12,885 bases of DNA from an uncultured Eubacteriales bacterium (GCA_900547295.1 URGK01000076.1:1-12885); one strand, 5' to 3'. Shown: positions 1 to 6,959, numbered from the stretch's first letter. Notes: generated by a model not told the origin, from the sequence alone. Numbers and translations: made by a program.

Positions 1-2
1 TT

Positions 3-635
3 CTCATTTTGCTCGGTGTGCTGCTCGGCCGCTTCATCTGCGGTTTTCTGTGTCCGTTCGGATGGTTTCAGGAACTGCTGCACAAGATACCGGGCAAAAA
101 ACTGTCCGCCAGGAAACTGAAGCCCCTGACTTTTATAAAATACGGCGTGCTGGTGATAATGGTGATACTGCTGCCGGCGCTTGTTGCAAACGATGTGGGT
201 ATGGGAGAGCCGTTTTTCTGCAAGTATCTCTGTCCGCAGGGAGTATTGGAGGGGGCGCTTCCTCTGGCTGCTGCTGATGAGGGAATTCGCGCAGCGCTGG
301 GCGTGCTTTTTTCATGGAAACTTGCAGTCCTGCTTTCGGTTATCGTACTGAGCGTACTGTTTTATCGTCCGTTCTGCAAGTGGCTTTGTCCTCTGGGAGC
401 TTTTTATGCTCTGCTGAACAAAGTTTCGCTTATCGGGATGAAGGTAGACGGACATAAATGCGTTTCGTGCGGCAAATGCGCCAAAGCCTGCAGGATGGAT
501 GTAGATGTTACAAAAACACCTGACCATACGGAATGCATACGCTGCGGAATGTGCGTAAAGGCCTGTCCTGTTGAGGCCGTAAGCTTCCGCTGCGGATTTG
601 CCAAAAAAACAGAGAAACAAAAAGAAATAATATAA
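3..635 (+). CDS. NapH-like 4Fe-4S membrane protein (5' partial)
   Basis: The reading frame is open to the left edge, so the N-terminus lies outside the window; the TTG at 9 is internal. What remains is the Fer4_5/NapH-type architecture. Three CxxxCP motifs lie next to membrane segments (CGFLCP at 11-16, CKYLCP at 71-76, CKWLCP at 123-128, counted from the codon at 9). Two hydrophobic spans sit near 45-60 and 99-118. A C-terminal ferredoxin domain follows, with C-x2-C-x2-C-x3-C at 151-161 and again at 176-186, the second ending in CP. Proteins of this type pass electrons across or along the membrane. The first ferredoxin cluster has CR where CP is usual. It lies 16 bases upstream of a TlpA-like lipoprotein gene, so the pair probably forms one operon for extracytoplasmic thiol redox or electron transfer. 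The specific electron donor and acceptor cannot be read from the sequence. Confidence 0.88.
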   Translation, partial: LILLGVLLGRFICGFLCPFGWFQELLHKIPGKKLSARKLKPLTFIKYGVLVIMVILLPALVANDVGMGEPFFCKYLCPQGVLEGALPLAAADEGIRAALGVLFSWKLAVLLSVIVLSVLFYRPFCKWLCPLGAFYALLNKVSLIGMKVDGHKCVSCGKCAKACRMDVDVTKTPDHTECIRCGMCVKACPVEAVSFRCGFAKKTEKQKEII

Positions 636-651
636 AAGGAGAGAAACAACA

Positions 652-1605
652 ATGAAAACAACAAAACTGCTTACTGTGCTGATGATTTTAGCACTGATTT
701 TCAGCCTTTCTGCCTGCGGTGCGGCAGACAAAAATAATGACGATGATATGGGAGCCGAAATTGCACAGTTACTGGCGGCAGAGCCGGAAAACCTTGAGGA
801 AGCCGCGGAGCTTTATAAAAAACTTATGCAGCAGGAAAATGCGATTCTGACGGAAAACAAAGAACTTTGGGAGAAAGTATTCAAACTGGCAGACAAGGGT
901 ACCCCTATGATTGAAGACGGCACCAATTACGGAGATTTCCTGCTTAAAACAATTGATTCCGCCGAAGACAAGTTCAGTAAAAAGGAACTGAAAATTCTCA
1001 GGGACGGAGCCGAAAAAATACGTGAAATTGAAGGGAAGCTGACTGTTCTGGAACAGAAATATCCGGAGTGTGCGGTTATGGCTCTTGACAGCGATATGAG
1101 CGTTCCGGCAAAGGAAGGCAAACCCGAAAAGGAAAGCGATCTCATGAAATTCCCTGCATTTGAGGGAAAGGATCTTGACGGAGGCAAGGTAAAAAGCGAC
1201 AGACTGTTCTCCGGCAACAGTGTTACTGTGGTGAATTTCTGGTTTACAACCTGCAGCCCGTGCGTAGGCGAACTTGGCGAACTGGATAAGCTGAACAGAC
1301 AGCTTGCTGAAAAAGGCGGCGCAGTTGTCGGCGTTAATACATTTACACTTGACGGTGATAAGACGGCAATATCGGAAGCAAAGGAAATCCTCGAAAAGAA
1401 GAAAGTGTCTTATCGGAATATATGGTTTGCATCAGACAGCGAGGCCGGAAAATTCACCTCCGGAATCTACTCCTACCCTACGACTTACGTGGTTGACGGA
1501 AACGGAAACATTGTAGGCGAACCGATCGTGGGAGCGATTACCGGAAAGAAGCAGGCAGAAAAACTGCAGGAGCTTATCGATCAGGCAATCGCAAACAGCA
1601 AATAA
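652..1605 (+). CDS. TlpA-family thioredoxin-like lipoprotein
   Basis: This is a 317-residue exported protein. A lysine-containing N-terminus and hydrophobic core lead to a lipobox, LSAC, with Cys22 as the predicted lipidated residue, so it should be anchored to the outer face of the membrane. Residues about 30-150 are charged, probably helical, and match no domain I recognise. Residues about 165-317 are a TlpA/ResA-like redoxin domain: WFTTCSPC holds the active-site pair Cys201 and Cys204, and YPTTY holds the cis-proline at 276. Family members reduce or exchange disulfides outside the cytoplasm, for example in cytochrome c maturation, but no cytochrome gene is visible here. The start is the ATG preceded by AAAGGAG. 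It lies directly behind the ferredoxin-type membrane protein gene, which may supply its reducing electrons (inference). Confidence 0.9.
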   Translation: MKTTKLLTVLMILALIFSLSACGAADKNNDDDMGAEIAQLLAAEPENLEEAAELYKKLMQQENAILTENKELWEKVFKLADKGTPMIEDGTNYGDFLLKTIDSAEDKFSKKELKILRDGAEKIREIEGKLTVLEQKYPECAVMALDSDMSVPAKEGKPEKESDLMKFPAFEGKDLDGGKVKSDRLFSGNSVTVVNFWFTTCSPCVGELGELDKLNRQLAEKGGAVVGVNTFTLDGDKTAISEAKEILEKKKVSYRNIWFASDSEAGKFTSGIYSYPTTYVVDGNGNIVGEPIVGAITGKKQAEKLQELIDQAIANSK

Positions 1606-1613
1606 ATGAAACT

Positions 1614-1647
1614 AAGGAGAGGACTTAACTGCGAAACCTCTCCTTTT
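1614..1647 (+). terminator. Hairpin terminator after the tlpA-like gene
   Basis: AAGGAGAGG (1614-1622) and CCTCTCCTT (1637-1645) form a perfect 9-bp stem with a 14-base loop, and the descending arm runs into TTTT. It starts 9 bases after the stop codon. The convergent CoA-transferase gene ends at 1658, so the same hairpin may also serve the minus strand, although the T-tract on that side is weaker. Confidence 0.75.
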
Positions 1648-1657
1648 GTCTGTGTTC

Positions 1658-3001
1658 CTATTTGTTTGATCTTTTCCAGATGCCCATTTTGTCCGCTTCT
1701 TTGATAAGCTGATCCTGGAAGTCAGGGTGAGCGATACCGATGATAGCCTCGGCTCTCTGCCATGTTGAAAGACCCTTGAGGTTTGCCTTGCCGTATTCGG
1801 TTACAAGGAACTGAGTATTGCAGCGTGTATCTGTGATTATTGAGCCCTGAGTCAGTGTAGGCAGTATTCTTGACTGAGTGTTGCCGTTCTTGTCTGTAAA
1901 GGTTGATGAACAGCAGATAAAGCTCTTGCCGCCTCTTGATAGATAAGCGCCAAGCACGAAGTCAAGCTGTCCGCCGGAGCCGCTGATGTGTCTTGTGCCT
2001 GCGGATTCTGCGTTTACCTGTCCGAACAGGTCGAAGTTTACGGCGTTGTTGATTGACATGAAGTTGTCTAAAGCGGAGATTGTGCGGATATCGTTGACAT
2101 ATCCAACCGACGCGCTTACAACCTCAGGGTTGTTGTCGATGTATTCGTAAAGCTCATGGCTTCCTGCTGCGAAAGCGTACATCTGCTTGCCCGGATGGAT
2201 ATTCTTGCGGCGTCCTGTAACCTTGCCTGACTTTGCAAGCTCATAGTATGCGTCTACATACATTTCCGTATGAACTCCGAGGTCTTTTAAATCTGACTCT
2301 GCTATCATCTTGCCTACAGCGTTAGGCATTCCGCCGATACCAAGCTGGATGCACGCGCCGTCGCAGATTTCCTCAACTATGTACTCTGCAACCTTTTTGT
2401 CTATGTCAGTCATAGGCACGTTGTTGCCGTCAAGTGTAGGAAGCGCAGGTCCGTCGTTTTCAACTATCATATCAACGTCACAGATGTGAACTTTAGTTGT
2501 TTCGTCACCGTATGCATAAGGCATGTTAGGGTTTACCTCAACAATAACTGTCCCGGCTGTGTCGCATACTGCCTTGAGGTGTGAAGCTTCAAGACCGAAG
2601 CTGAAATACCCCTGTGAGTCCATTGGTGTAACCTGAAACATTGCAACATCAGGTTTGCTGTCGATATCATAGTAATAGCGAGGCAGCTCTGAATAGCGGA
2701 TAGGCGCATAGTATGAAAAGCCCTTTGCTATTGCCTTTCTTTCGATTCCCGTCATATGCCATGAGTTCCATGAAAAATGCTCTGTAACATTGTCTACCTT
2801 GAATATTTCAGGCTCTTTCATTATTATACCGCCGCGAACTTTGACATCAAATAATTCGCCTGCTCTTGCAGCTAATGCCCTGTCAAGAGCGTCGGGAGTG
2901 CAAACGCCCCAGGTATAGTCAACCCAGTCGCCTGATTTTACGACCTTTACTGCTTCTTCGGCTGTTGTAAGTTTAGCCTGATACTGTTTCTGAATGTTCA
3001 T
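1658..3001 (-). CDS. but: Butyryl-CoA:acetate CoA-transferase-like enzyme
   Basis: A 447-residue member of the acetyl-CoA hydrolase/transferase family, full length for the butyryl-CoA:acetate and 4-hydroxybutyrate CoA-transferase group. These cytoplasmic enzymes move CoA from butyryl-CoA to acetate through a glutamyl-CoA intermediate, giving butyrate and acetyl-CoA. Visible features are the GIGGMP CoA-site motif at 221-226, the probable catalytic Glu246 in VHTEMYVD, and GSGGQLDF at 341-348. The C-terminal end HPDF...MGIWKRSN resembles what I remember of butyrate-producer enzymes. The start ATG is preceded by GGAGG at 9 bases spacing. The gene stands alone and converges on the tlpA-like gene. 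Its upstream region carries a probable Rex operator, which fits a fermentation gene. Closely related enzymes prefer propionyl-, succinyl- or 4-hydroxybutyryl-CoA, so the acyl substrate is inferred from similarity only. Confidence 0.9.
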   Translation of the reverse strand: MNIQKQYQAKLTTAEEAVKVVKSGDWVDYTWGVCTPDALDRALAARAGELFDVKVRGGIIMKEPEIFKVDNVTEHFSWNSWHMTGIERKAIAKGFSYYAPIRYSELPRYYYDIDSKPDVAMFQVTPMDSQGYFSFGLEASHLKAVCDTAGTVIVEVNPNMPYAYGDETTKVHICDVDMIVENDGPALPTLDGNNVPMTDIDKKVAEYIVEEICDGACIQLGIGGMPNAVGKMIAESDLKDLGVHTEMYVDAYYELAKSGKVTGRRKNIHPGKQMYAFAAGSHELYEYIDNNPEVVSASVGYVNDIRTISALDNFMSINNAVNFDLFGQVNAESAGTRHISGSGGQLDFVLGAYLSRGGKSFICCSSTFTDKNGNTQSRILPTLTQGSIITDTRCNTQFLVTEYGKANLKGLSTWQRAEAIIGIAHPDFQDQLIKEADKMGIWKRSNK

Positions 3002-3032
3002 TTTGTAAATTCCTCCGATATATTAAAGATTA

Positions 3033-3109
3033 AAAATATGTACGGTTTTAAAAGAGTGTGAAAAAAGTCCACACCCTTTTAGTTTAATACAGGTTTGTTA
3101 AAAAGTAAA
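3033..3109 (-). promoter_or_regulatory. Candidate promoters of the CoA-transferase gene
   Basis: Two sigma-A-like sites can be read on the minus strand. The distal one is TTTACT (3104-3109), a 17-base spacer and TAAACT (3081-3086), 4 of 6 matches in each hexamer; its -35 lies inside the probable Rex box. The proximal one is TTCACA (3057-3062), an 18-base spacer and TATTTT (3033-3038), with 5 and 4 matches. Neither is strong, and which is used cannot be decided from sequence. Confidence 0.4.
3049..3081. repeat. Imperfect inverted repeat upstream of CoA-transferase
   Basis: TAAAAGAGTGTG (3049-3060) faces CACACCCTTTTA (3070-3081): 11 of 12 positions pair around a 9-base centre. No T-run follows on the plus strand, and on the minus strand it lies upstream of the CoA-transferase gene. 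It overlaps the -35 of the proximal promoter candidate, so an operator for an unknown regulator or a leader hairpin is more likely than a terminator. I do not recognise the binding protein. Confidence 0.4.
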
Positions 3110-3112
3110 CAG
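3095..3112. promoter_or_regulatory. Probable Rex operator
   Basis: The 18 bases match the Rex consensus TTGTTAA-N4-TTAACAA at 12 of 14 defined positions: a perfect left half TTGTTAA, a 4-base spacer, and a right half TAAACAG. Rex is the redox-sensing repressor of Firmicutes; it leaves DNA when NADH is high and typically controls fermentation genes. The site overlaps the -35 of the distal promoter candidate for the CoA-transferase, where a repressor would be effective. It is about 60 bases upstream of the promoter of the divergent gene. No rex gene is in the window. Confidence 0.6.
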
Positions 3113-3173
3113 CCTAAGTCCTTTTTGGCAGAATTAAAGAGAAAAATTGATGTATTATAATACTTTAGTAATA

Positions 3174-3202
3174 TTGACTGAGGATTGTAAAGAAGTTAGA
3201 AT
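3174..3202 (+). promoter_or_regulatory. Sigma-A promoter of the CNNM/CorC gene
   Basis: TTGACT (3174-3179), a 17-base spacer and TAGAAT (3197-3202) match the sigma-A consensus at 5 of 6 positions in each hexamer. Transcription would start near 3209, leaving a leader of about 37 bases before the GTG start at 3246. Confidence 0.7.
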
Positions 3203-3245
3203 AATTAAAATAAAATTTCAAATTCAGTTATAAAGGAGGATTTTT

Positions 3246-4586
3246 GTGTCAACAGCACTCAGTTTAATACTTGTTTTGTTTTTTCTTTTTATGAATGCCT
3301 TTTTTGTTGTGGCGGAGTTTGCGCTTGTGAGAGTCAGAAAAACGCAGCTTCAGATTGCAGTAGATGAGGGCAGAGCGGGAGCAAAGGCGGCGCTGCGTAT
3401 TGCAAATAATGTTAATTCGTATCTGTCGGCATGTCAGCTTGGGATAACTCTGGCTTCACTTGCGCTTGGCTGGCTTGGAGAGCCGGCTGTATCTGAGCTT
3501 ATCAGACCGGGACTTGCTGCCCTTGGCGTGTCGGAGTCTGCTGTTTCAGCTATTGCTGTAGCCATAGGATTTGCGCTTGTTACAGCGCTTCATATAGTAG
3601 TCGGAGAGCTTATACCTAAATCTCTTGCCATATTTTCAACTGACAGATATGCCAGACTTACAGCTCTGCCGCTTGTATGGTTTTACCGTATGACAGCTCC
3701 GGTGATGTGGCTTTTCAATTCAGTGACCAATGGTGTTATGAAGCTGATGGGACACGATATTGCCAATGAGCAGGAGGTTTATACAGGAGAGGAAATTCAG
3801 CTCCTTATAGATGAAAGTACCGAAAGCGGCCTTATAAATCCTAAACAGAATGAATTCATAGATAATATTTTTGATCTGTACAATAAGGAAATATCAGAGA
3901 TAATGACGCCGCGTACCGATATGCAGTGCTTTGACCTTGAGTTATCCTACAGCGAGAATATTGATATGATAAAAAAATATAAATATACCAGATATCCTGT
4001 ATGCAGGGGAAGCAAGGACTGCATCGATGGATTTGTTCATATCAAAGACCTTTACTGGAACAGTGACGTTAAAGATGATATAAAGTACGAAAAATTGAAG
4101 ATAAGACCTGTTACGGCAGTTTCCGAGTTCCTTGCGGTGGACAGACTTATGCAGATAATGCAGGAGCGGGGAACCAAGTTTGTCCTTGTGGTAGATGAAT
4201 ACGGAGGAACTGCGGGGATTGTAACAATGTCGGATATTATGAAGGAAATCATAGGTAACAGTGATGATGAATACATACAGAGCAGGGAGTCGGAGGTTGT
4301 TCCGGTAACAGAGAACACCTACATTATAGACGGAGCTCTTTCTGCAGAAGAAACTGTTGAGCTGATCGGCTTTAGACCGGAACTGACAGATGAATGCGAT
4401 ACGGCGGCCGGACTGGTACTGACTATATTTGATCGTATACCGGAGAAAGGCGACACTGCAGTTGCCGCAGACGGCAATATCAGAGCTGAATTCAGAATTC
4501 TTTCAATGGAAAGGCACAGAATAGATAAAATAAGTGTTAAAGTGGAAAAAGAAAATGATGCAGGTGAAGAAGAACAATGGAATTAG
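3246..4586 (+). CDS. CNNM/CorC (HlyC) family membrane transporter
   Basis: A 446-residue protein of the family often labelled hemolysin, HlyC or TlyC; members studied in detail act in magnesium or other divalent cation export or homeostasis rather than haemolysis. The N-terminal DUF21/CNNM domain (about 1-190) has several hydrophobic segments and the conserved GELIPK at 120-125. A CBS pair follows (about 205-335), beginning after MTPRTDM at 220-226 and containing DEYGGTAG from 317. A CorC_HlyC domain occupies about 350-440. The start is GTG, chosen because AAGGAGG (3233-3239) lies 6 bases upstream. The gene has its own promoter, stands alone, and converges on the SEC-C gene. The length is normal and nothing is missing. 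The transported ion is not evident from the sequence. Confidence 0.9.
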   Translation: MSTALSLILVLFFLFMNAFFVVAEFALVRVRKTQLQIAVDEGRAGAKAALRIANNVNSYLSACQLGITLASLALGWLGEPAVSELIRPGLAALGVSESAVSAIAVAIGFALVTALHIVVGELIPKSLAIFSTDRYARLTALPLVWFYRMTAPVMWLFNSVTNGVMKLMGHDIANEQEVYTGEEIQLLIDESTESGLINPKQNEFIDNIFDLYNKEISEIMTPRTDMQCFDLELSYSENIDMIKKYKYTRYPVCRGSKDCIDGFVHIKDLYWNSDVKDDIKYEKLKIRPVTAVSEFLAVDRLMQIMQERGTKFVLVVDEYGGTAGIVTMSDIMKEIIGNSDDEYIQSRESEVVPVTENTYIIDGALSAEETVELIGFRPELTDECDTAAGLVLTIFDRIPEKGDTAVAADGNIRAEFRILSMERHRIDKISVKVEKENDAGEEEQWN

Positions 4587-4597
4587 TGTGGCTGATT

Positions 4598-4642
4598 TTT
4601 TTTAAAAAATTAAAAACGGTGCAGCCTTCAGGGTCGCACCGT
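4598..4642 (-). terminator. Terminator of the hom/SEC-C operon
   Basis: ACGGTGC (4616-4622) and GCACCGT (4636-4642) form a 7-bp GC-rich stem. On the minus strand it is followed by a run read as TTTTTAATTTTTT, which ends transcription coming from the SEC-C gene 13 bases away. The plus strand has no T-run after the hairpin, so the convergent transporter gene gains no clear terminator here. Confidence 0.75.
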
Positions 4643-4654
4643 CTGCTATTACCT

Positions 4655-5161
4655 CTATTTGTTTGCTCCGCAGCATTTCTTGTATTTCTTGCCTGAACCG
4701 CAAGGACAAGGGTCGTTTCTTCCAACCTTAGGCTGCTCTCTTACTACTATCTTTGATTTCTTGTATGCCTGCAGGATGCCTATTCTTGTTACCTCGTCAA
4801 GGACATCTTCCCATTCCTCGAGAGTGTACAGGTACTGCGCCTCTGCAACCAGCATATTGAAGAACAGCTTCTCAAAGTCAATGTCTAAAACGATTTCTGA
4901 GTTTTCATCGAAAGTTTTGAAGTCGTTTGATGCCTTGAGGCTTGTGTCAATGCCGTCAAGAAATCCCATGAAGATTACAGGATCGGCTTCATATTTTTCT
5001 GCAAGCTCCTTGAAAGTCCCTTTTGTAATTTCGGTGTGGTGTGCAAGCAGATCCTTGTAAATTCTTGTCTCTGTTTCGCTGTATTCTTTCCAGAACGCTT
5101 CAAATGTTTCTTTTGTCTGATTTTCGATTAAATCTTTCCACTGCTCATATAAAGTAGCCAT
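4655..5161 (-). CDS. Small SEC-C zinc-motif protein
   Basis: A 168-residue soluble protein whose C-terminus is a SEC-C motif, DPCPCGSGKKYKKCC, with zinc ligands Cys152, Cys154, Cys163 and Cys164. The same motif ends SecA, where it binds zinc and contacts SecB or the ribosome. The first 140 residues are acidic, rich in aromatic residues and probably helical; they match no family I can name. The start ATG has GGAGGG at 7 bases spacing. It follows the homoserine dehydrogenase gene by 18 bases, so the two are almost certainly co-transcribed, but no functional link is known to me. Its role is unknown; an accessory role in translation or secretion is only a guess from the motif. Confidence 0.85.
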   Translation of the reverse strand: MATLYEQWKDLIENQTKETFEAFWKEYSETETRIYKDLLAHHTEITKGTFKELAEKYEADPVIFMGFLDGIDTSLKASNDFKTFDENSEIVLDIDFEKLFFNMLVAEAQYLYTLEEWEDVLDEVTRIGILQAYKKSKIVVREQPKVGRNDPCPCGSGKKYKKCCGANK

Positions 5162-5179
5162 TGATTTACCCTCCGTATT

Positions 5180-6145
5180 TTAAATTCTCTTTGCTATTTC
5201 TATTACATCACCCATAACAGCGCTGCCTGTAGGAAGCGCGCCTGCGCCCTTGCCGTAGAACATAAGCTCGCCGACAGCATTGCCTGTTACGAATACCGCA
5301 TTGAATTCGTTTGATACTGTTGCAAGAGGATGATCGTTTGAAAGCTTTGTAGGCTGTACGCTGTACTCGATGCCTTTGTCTGTTTTCTTTGCCTTTGCAA
5401 TCAGCTTGATTTTGCAGTTGTCTTTTTTGGCAGCCTCGATGGCTTCCATAGTAACGCCTGTAATACCTATTGTAGGGATTTCTGTAGGCGGAACATATTT
5501 GTCAAATGCAAGCGCCATTAATATTGAAAGCTTGTTTGCAACATCGATACCCTCAACGTCTGCAGTAGGGTCAGCCTCTGCGAAGCCCTTTTCCTGCGCA
5601 ACCTTTAATACTGTGTCATAGTTGAGACCGTATTCAGTCATCTGAGTCAGGATATAGTTTGTGGTTCCGTTTAAGATGCCGAGAATTTCAATAAATTCGT
5701 TGGCACCCAGAACTGTAGTCAGAGCATTCAGGATAGGAATGCCGCCGCCTACGCTTGCTTCAAATTTGAATTCAACGTTGTTTTTCTTTGCCGCAGCCAT
5801 AAGCTTGTCATAGTTTGCGGCAACGGCAGCCTTGTTTGCAGTTACAACGTGCTTGCCGCTGTTTAAAGCTGAAAGCATAAATGTTGAAGCAGGCTCAATA
5901 CCGCCCAGAAGCTCTATAACTATATCAATATCAGGGTCGTTGAAAATCTCGTCTGGATCCTGAGTGAACTGATCTTTGGAAACTTTAATTCCTCTTTCTC
6001 TGGTGGTATCTCTTTCTAATATTTTAGTGATTCTAATGTCACATCCTGTGTTTTTTTCAATCTGTGCTTTGTTCATTTCAAGCACCTTGTAGGAGCCTGT
6101 ACCGATATTACCAAGCCCCAGTAATCCAATATTTACTTTTTTCAT
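5180..6145 (-). CDS. hom: Homoserine dehydrogenase, short form without ACT domain
   Basis: The enzyme reduces aspartate semialdehyde to homoserine, the branch step toward threonine and methionine. The protein has 321 residues. The Rossmann fold starts with GLGNIG at 10-15 and includes TANKA at 102-106. The catalytic half has SVGGG (131-135), NGTTNY (159-164) and the stretch 190-205 with Glu190, Asp196, Asp201 and Lys205, spaced exactly as the active-site residues of the yeast enzyme as I recall them. The C-terminal GKGAGALPTGSAV is the usual end of the catalytic domain. Most Firmicute enzymes run to about 430 residues with a C-terminal ACT domain for threonine feedback; here the stop falls right after the catalytic domain. 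The next gene follows after 18 bases, leaving no room for a decayed ACT remnant. The start has GGAGGA 5 bases upstream. Confidence 0.93.
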   Translation of the reverse strand: MKKVNIGLLGLGNIGTGSYKVLEMNKAQIEKNTGCDIRITKILERDTTRERGIKVSKDQFTQDPDEIFNDPDIDIVIELLGGIEPASTFMLSALNSGKHVVTANKAAVAANYDKLMAAAKKNNVEFKFEASVGGGIPILNALTTVLGANEFIEILGILNGTTNYILTQMTEYGLNYDTVLKVAQEKGFAEADPTADVEGIDVANKLSILMALAFDKYVPPTEIPTIGITGVTMEAIEAAKKDNCKIKLIAKAKKTDKGIEYSVQPTKLSNDHPLATVSNEFNAVFVTGNAVGELMFYGKGAGALPTGSAVMGDVIEIAKRI

Positions 6146-6177
6146 ATCTGTCCTCCGAATGTAAACAATATAATTCG

Positions 6178-6206
6178 ATTATATAACAAAAAAAGCGTTT
6201 TGTCTT
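6178..6206 (-). promoter_or_regulatory. Promoter of the hom/SEC-C operon
   Basis: On the minus strand, AAGACA (6201-6206), a 17-base spacer and a perfect TATAAT (6178-6183) form a plausible sigma-A promoter. The start would be near 6171, giving a leader of about 26 bases, too short for a T-box or riboswitch. Confidence 0.6.
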
Positions 6207-6226
6207 TAAAAATTTTTAAAAAAGTC

Positions 6227-6255
6227 TTTATACTGCCGCAAAGGTCTGCTATTAT
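6227..6255 (+). promoter_or_regulatory. Candidate promoter of trmL
   Basis: TTTATA (6227-6232), a 17-base spacer and TATTAT (6250-6255) resemble a sigma-A promoter, with 4 and 5 of 6 matches. It would give a leader of about 23 bases before the ATG at 6285 with GGAG at 6274-6277. Confidence 0.45.
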
Positions 6256-6284
6256 ATTAGTAATACTAGATTTGGAGAAATGAA

Positions 6285-6755
6285 ATGGCAATTCATATTG
6301 TAATGGTAAACCCTGAAATACCGCCCAACACAGGCAATGTGGCAAGAAGCTGCGCAGCGACAGGCGCAGTGCTTCACCTTGTTAAGCCGCTGGGATTTTC
6401 AATAGATGACAAGGCAGTCAGGAGAGCAGGTCTTGACTACTGGCCGTATGTTAAGCTGGAGGTTCACGAGAGCCTTGAGGAATTCCTTGAGCAGTATGCG
6501 GGTCATACTATGTATCTTGCAACCACCAAGGGTGAAACTGTATATTCAGATGTAGAGTTTAAAGATGAGGATATGATACTTTTCGGCAGAGAGACAGCAG
6601 GCCTGCCGAGGGATTTTATAAATGAGAATAAGGAGAGAGCAATCAGAATACCTATGAGCGAGGACACCAGATTAAGATCACTCAATCTGTCAAACTCGGT
6701 CAACATTGTTCTGTTTGAGGCTCTGAGGCAGCTGGGATTTCCGCAGCTCAAATGA
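6285..6755 (+). CDS. trmL: tRNA (cytidine/uridine-34 2'-O)-methyltransferase
   Basis: A 156-residue SPOUT-class methyltransferase of full family length. TrmL methylates the 2'-OH of the wobble nucleotide (C34 or cmnm5U34) of leucine tRNAs using S-adenosylmethionine, acting as a dimer. The signatures are NTGNVAR at 15-21 (motif 1), the AdoMet-binding knot element FGRETAGLP at 100-108 (motif 2), and IPMSEDTRLRSLNLSNSVN at 122-140 (motif 3). The start ATG at 6285 has GGAG 7 bases upstream; an overlapping ATG at 6280 is in another frame. The gene is alone between a divergent promoter region and its own terminator. The SpoU family is broader, but this length and motif 3 fit TrmL (YibK) best. Confidence 0.93.
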   Translation: MAIHIVMVNPEIPPNTGNVARSCAATGAVLHLVKPLGFSIDDKAVRRAGLDYWPYVKLEVHESLEEFLEQYAGHTMYLATTKGETVYSDVEFKDEDMILFGRETAGLPRDFINENKERAIRIPMSEDTRLRSLNLSNSVNIVLFEALRQLGFPQLK

Positions 6756-6763
6756 CAATACGG

Positions 6764-6800
6764 GTGTACTTGCGCATTAATATGCAAAAGTACACTTTTT
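6764..6800 (+). terminator. Terminator of trmL
   Basis: GTGTACTT (6764-6771) and AAGTACAC (6788-6795) form a perfect 8-bp stem. After a 2-base mismatch the pairing continues with GCAT/ATGC around a small loop, and TTTTT follows at 6796-6800. It begins 8 bases after the trmL stop codon. Confidence 0.85.
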
Positions 6801-6805
6801 ATAAC
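6777..6805 (+). promoter_or_regulatory. Weak promoter-like site ahead of the structured spacer
   Basis: TTAATA (6777-6782), a 17-base spacer and TATAAC (6800-6805) give 4 and 5 of 6 sigma-A matches. It sits within the trmL terminator and would start a transcript near 6812, running through the hairpin cluster to the terminator at 7000, about 190 bases. AT-rich DNA gives such matches by chance, so this is only a candidate. Confidence 0.25.
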
Positions 6806-6808
6806 ATA

Positions 6809-6958
6809 GGAAATATCGATTTTGAGATATTTCCGTATGTTTCAGTGCTTCGCTCCAACAGGCTTTGCCTGTTGCTGTCCGTTTTTCCTAGCCAAGCATA
6901 GCTTGGGGTAAAAAGGCAAAGAAAGCACTTTGAATGTTGTCGCTCCTTGTGAGCGACA
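6809..6958 (+). repeat. Chain of hairpins: dispersed repeat or small RNA candidate
   Basis: Between trmL and rpoN (326 bases without a gene) almost every base can pair. Hairpin 1: GGAAATATC/GATATTTCC (6809-6834). An outer stem TTCAGTGCTT (6841-6850) pairs with AAGCACTTTGAA (6923-6934) with one bulge and encloses two arms. The first is CAACAGGC-TTT-GCCTGTTG (6856-6874). The second is a long arm at 6879-6916 built from TTTTTCC/GGTAAAAA and CCAAGC-ATA-GCTTGG. A last hairpin TGTCGCTC/GAGCGACA (6938-6958) follows. Such density suggests selection for structure. It resembles palindromic intergenic repeats of gut Clostridia, and it could equally be an sRNA. No known RNA family is recognised. Confidence 0.55.
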
Positions 6959-6959
6959 T

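Noticed and set aside
3126..3142. A TGGCA string as a possible sigma-54 -24 element near the CoA-transferase
   Set aside because: No GC-containing -12 element lies at the required spacing, and no activator gene is nearby.
4052..4318. Minus-strand reading frame inside the transporter gene, and similar antisense frames in gap, pgk, tpiA and eno
   Set aside because: They have no ribosome sites and no recognisable motifs, and the opposite strand encodes clear conserved proteins.
5162..5179. Frameshifted ACT domain after homoserine dehydrogenase
   Set aside because: Only 18 bases separate the stop codon from the start of the next gene, too short for any ACT remnant.
6379..6385. A TTGTTAA string resembling a Rex half-site
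   Set aside because: It is inside the trmL coding region and has no matching right half.
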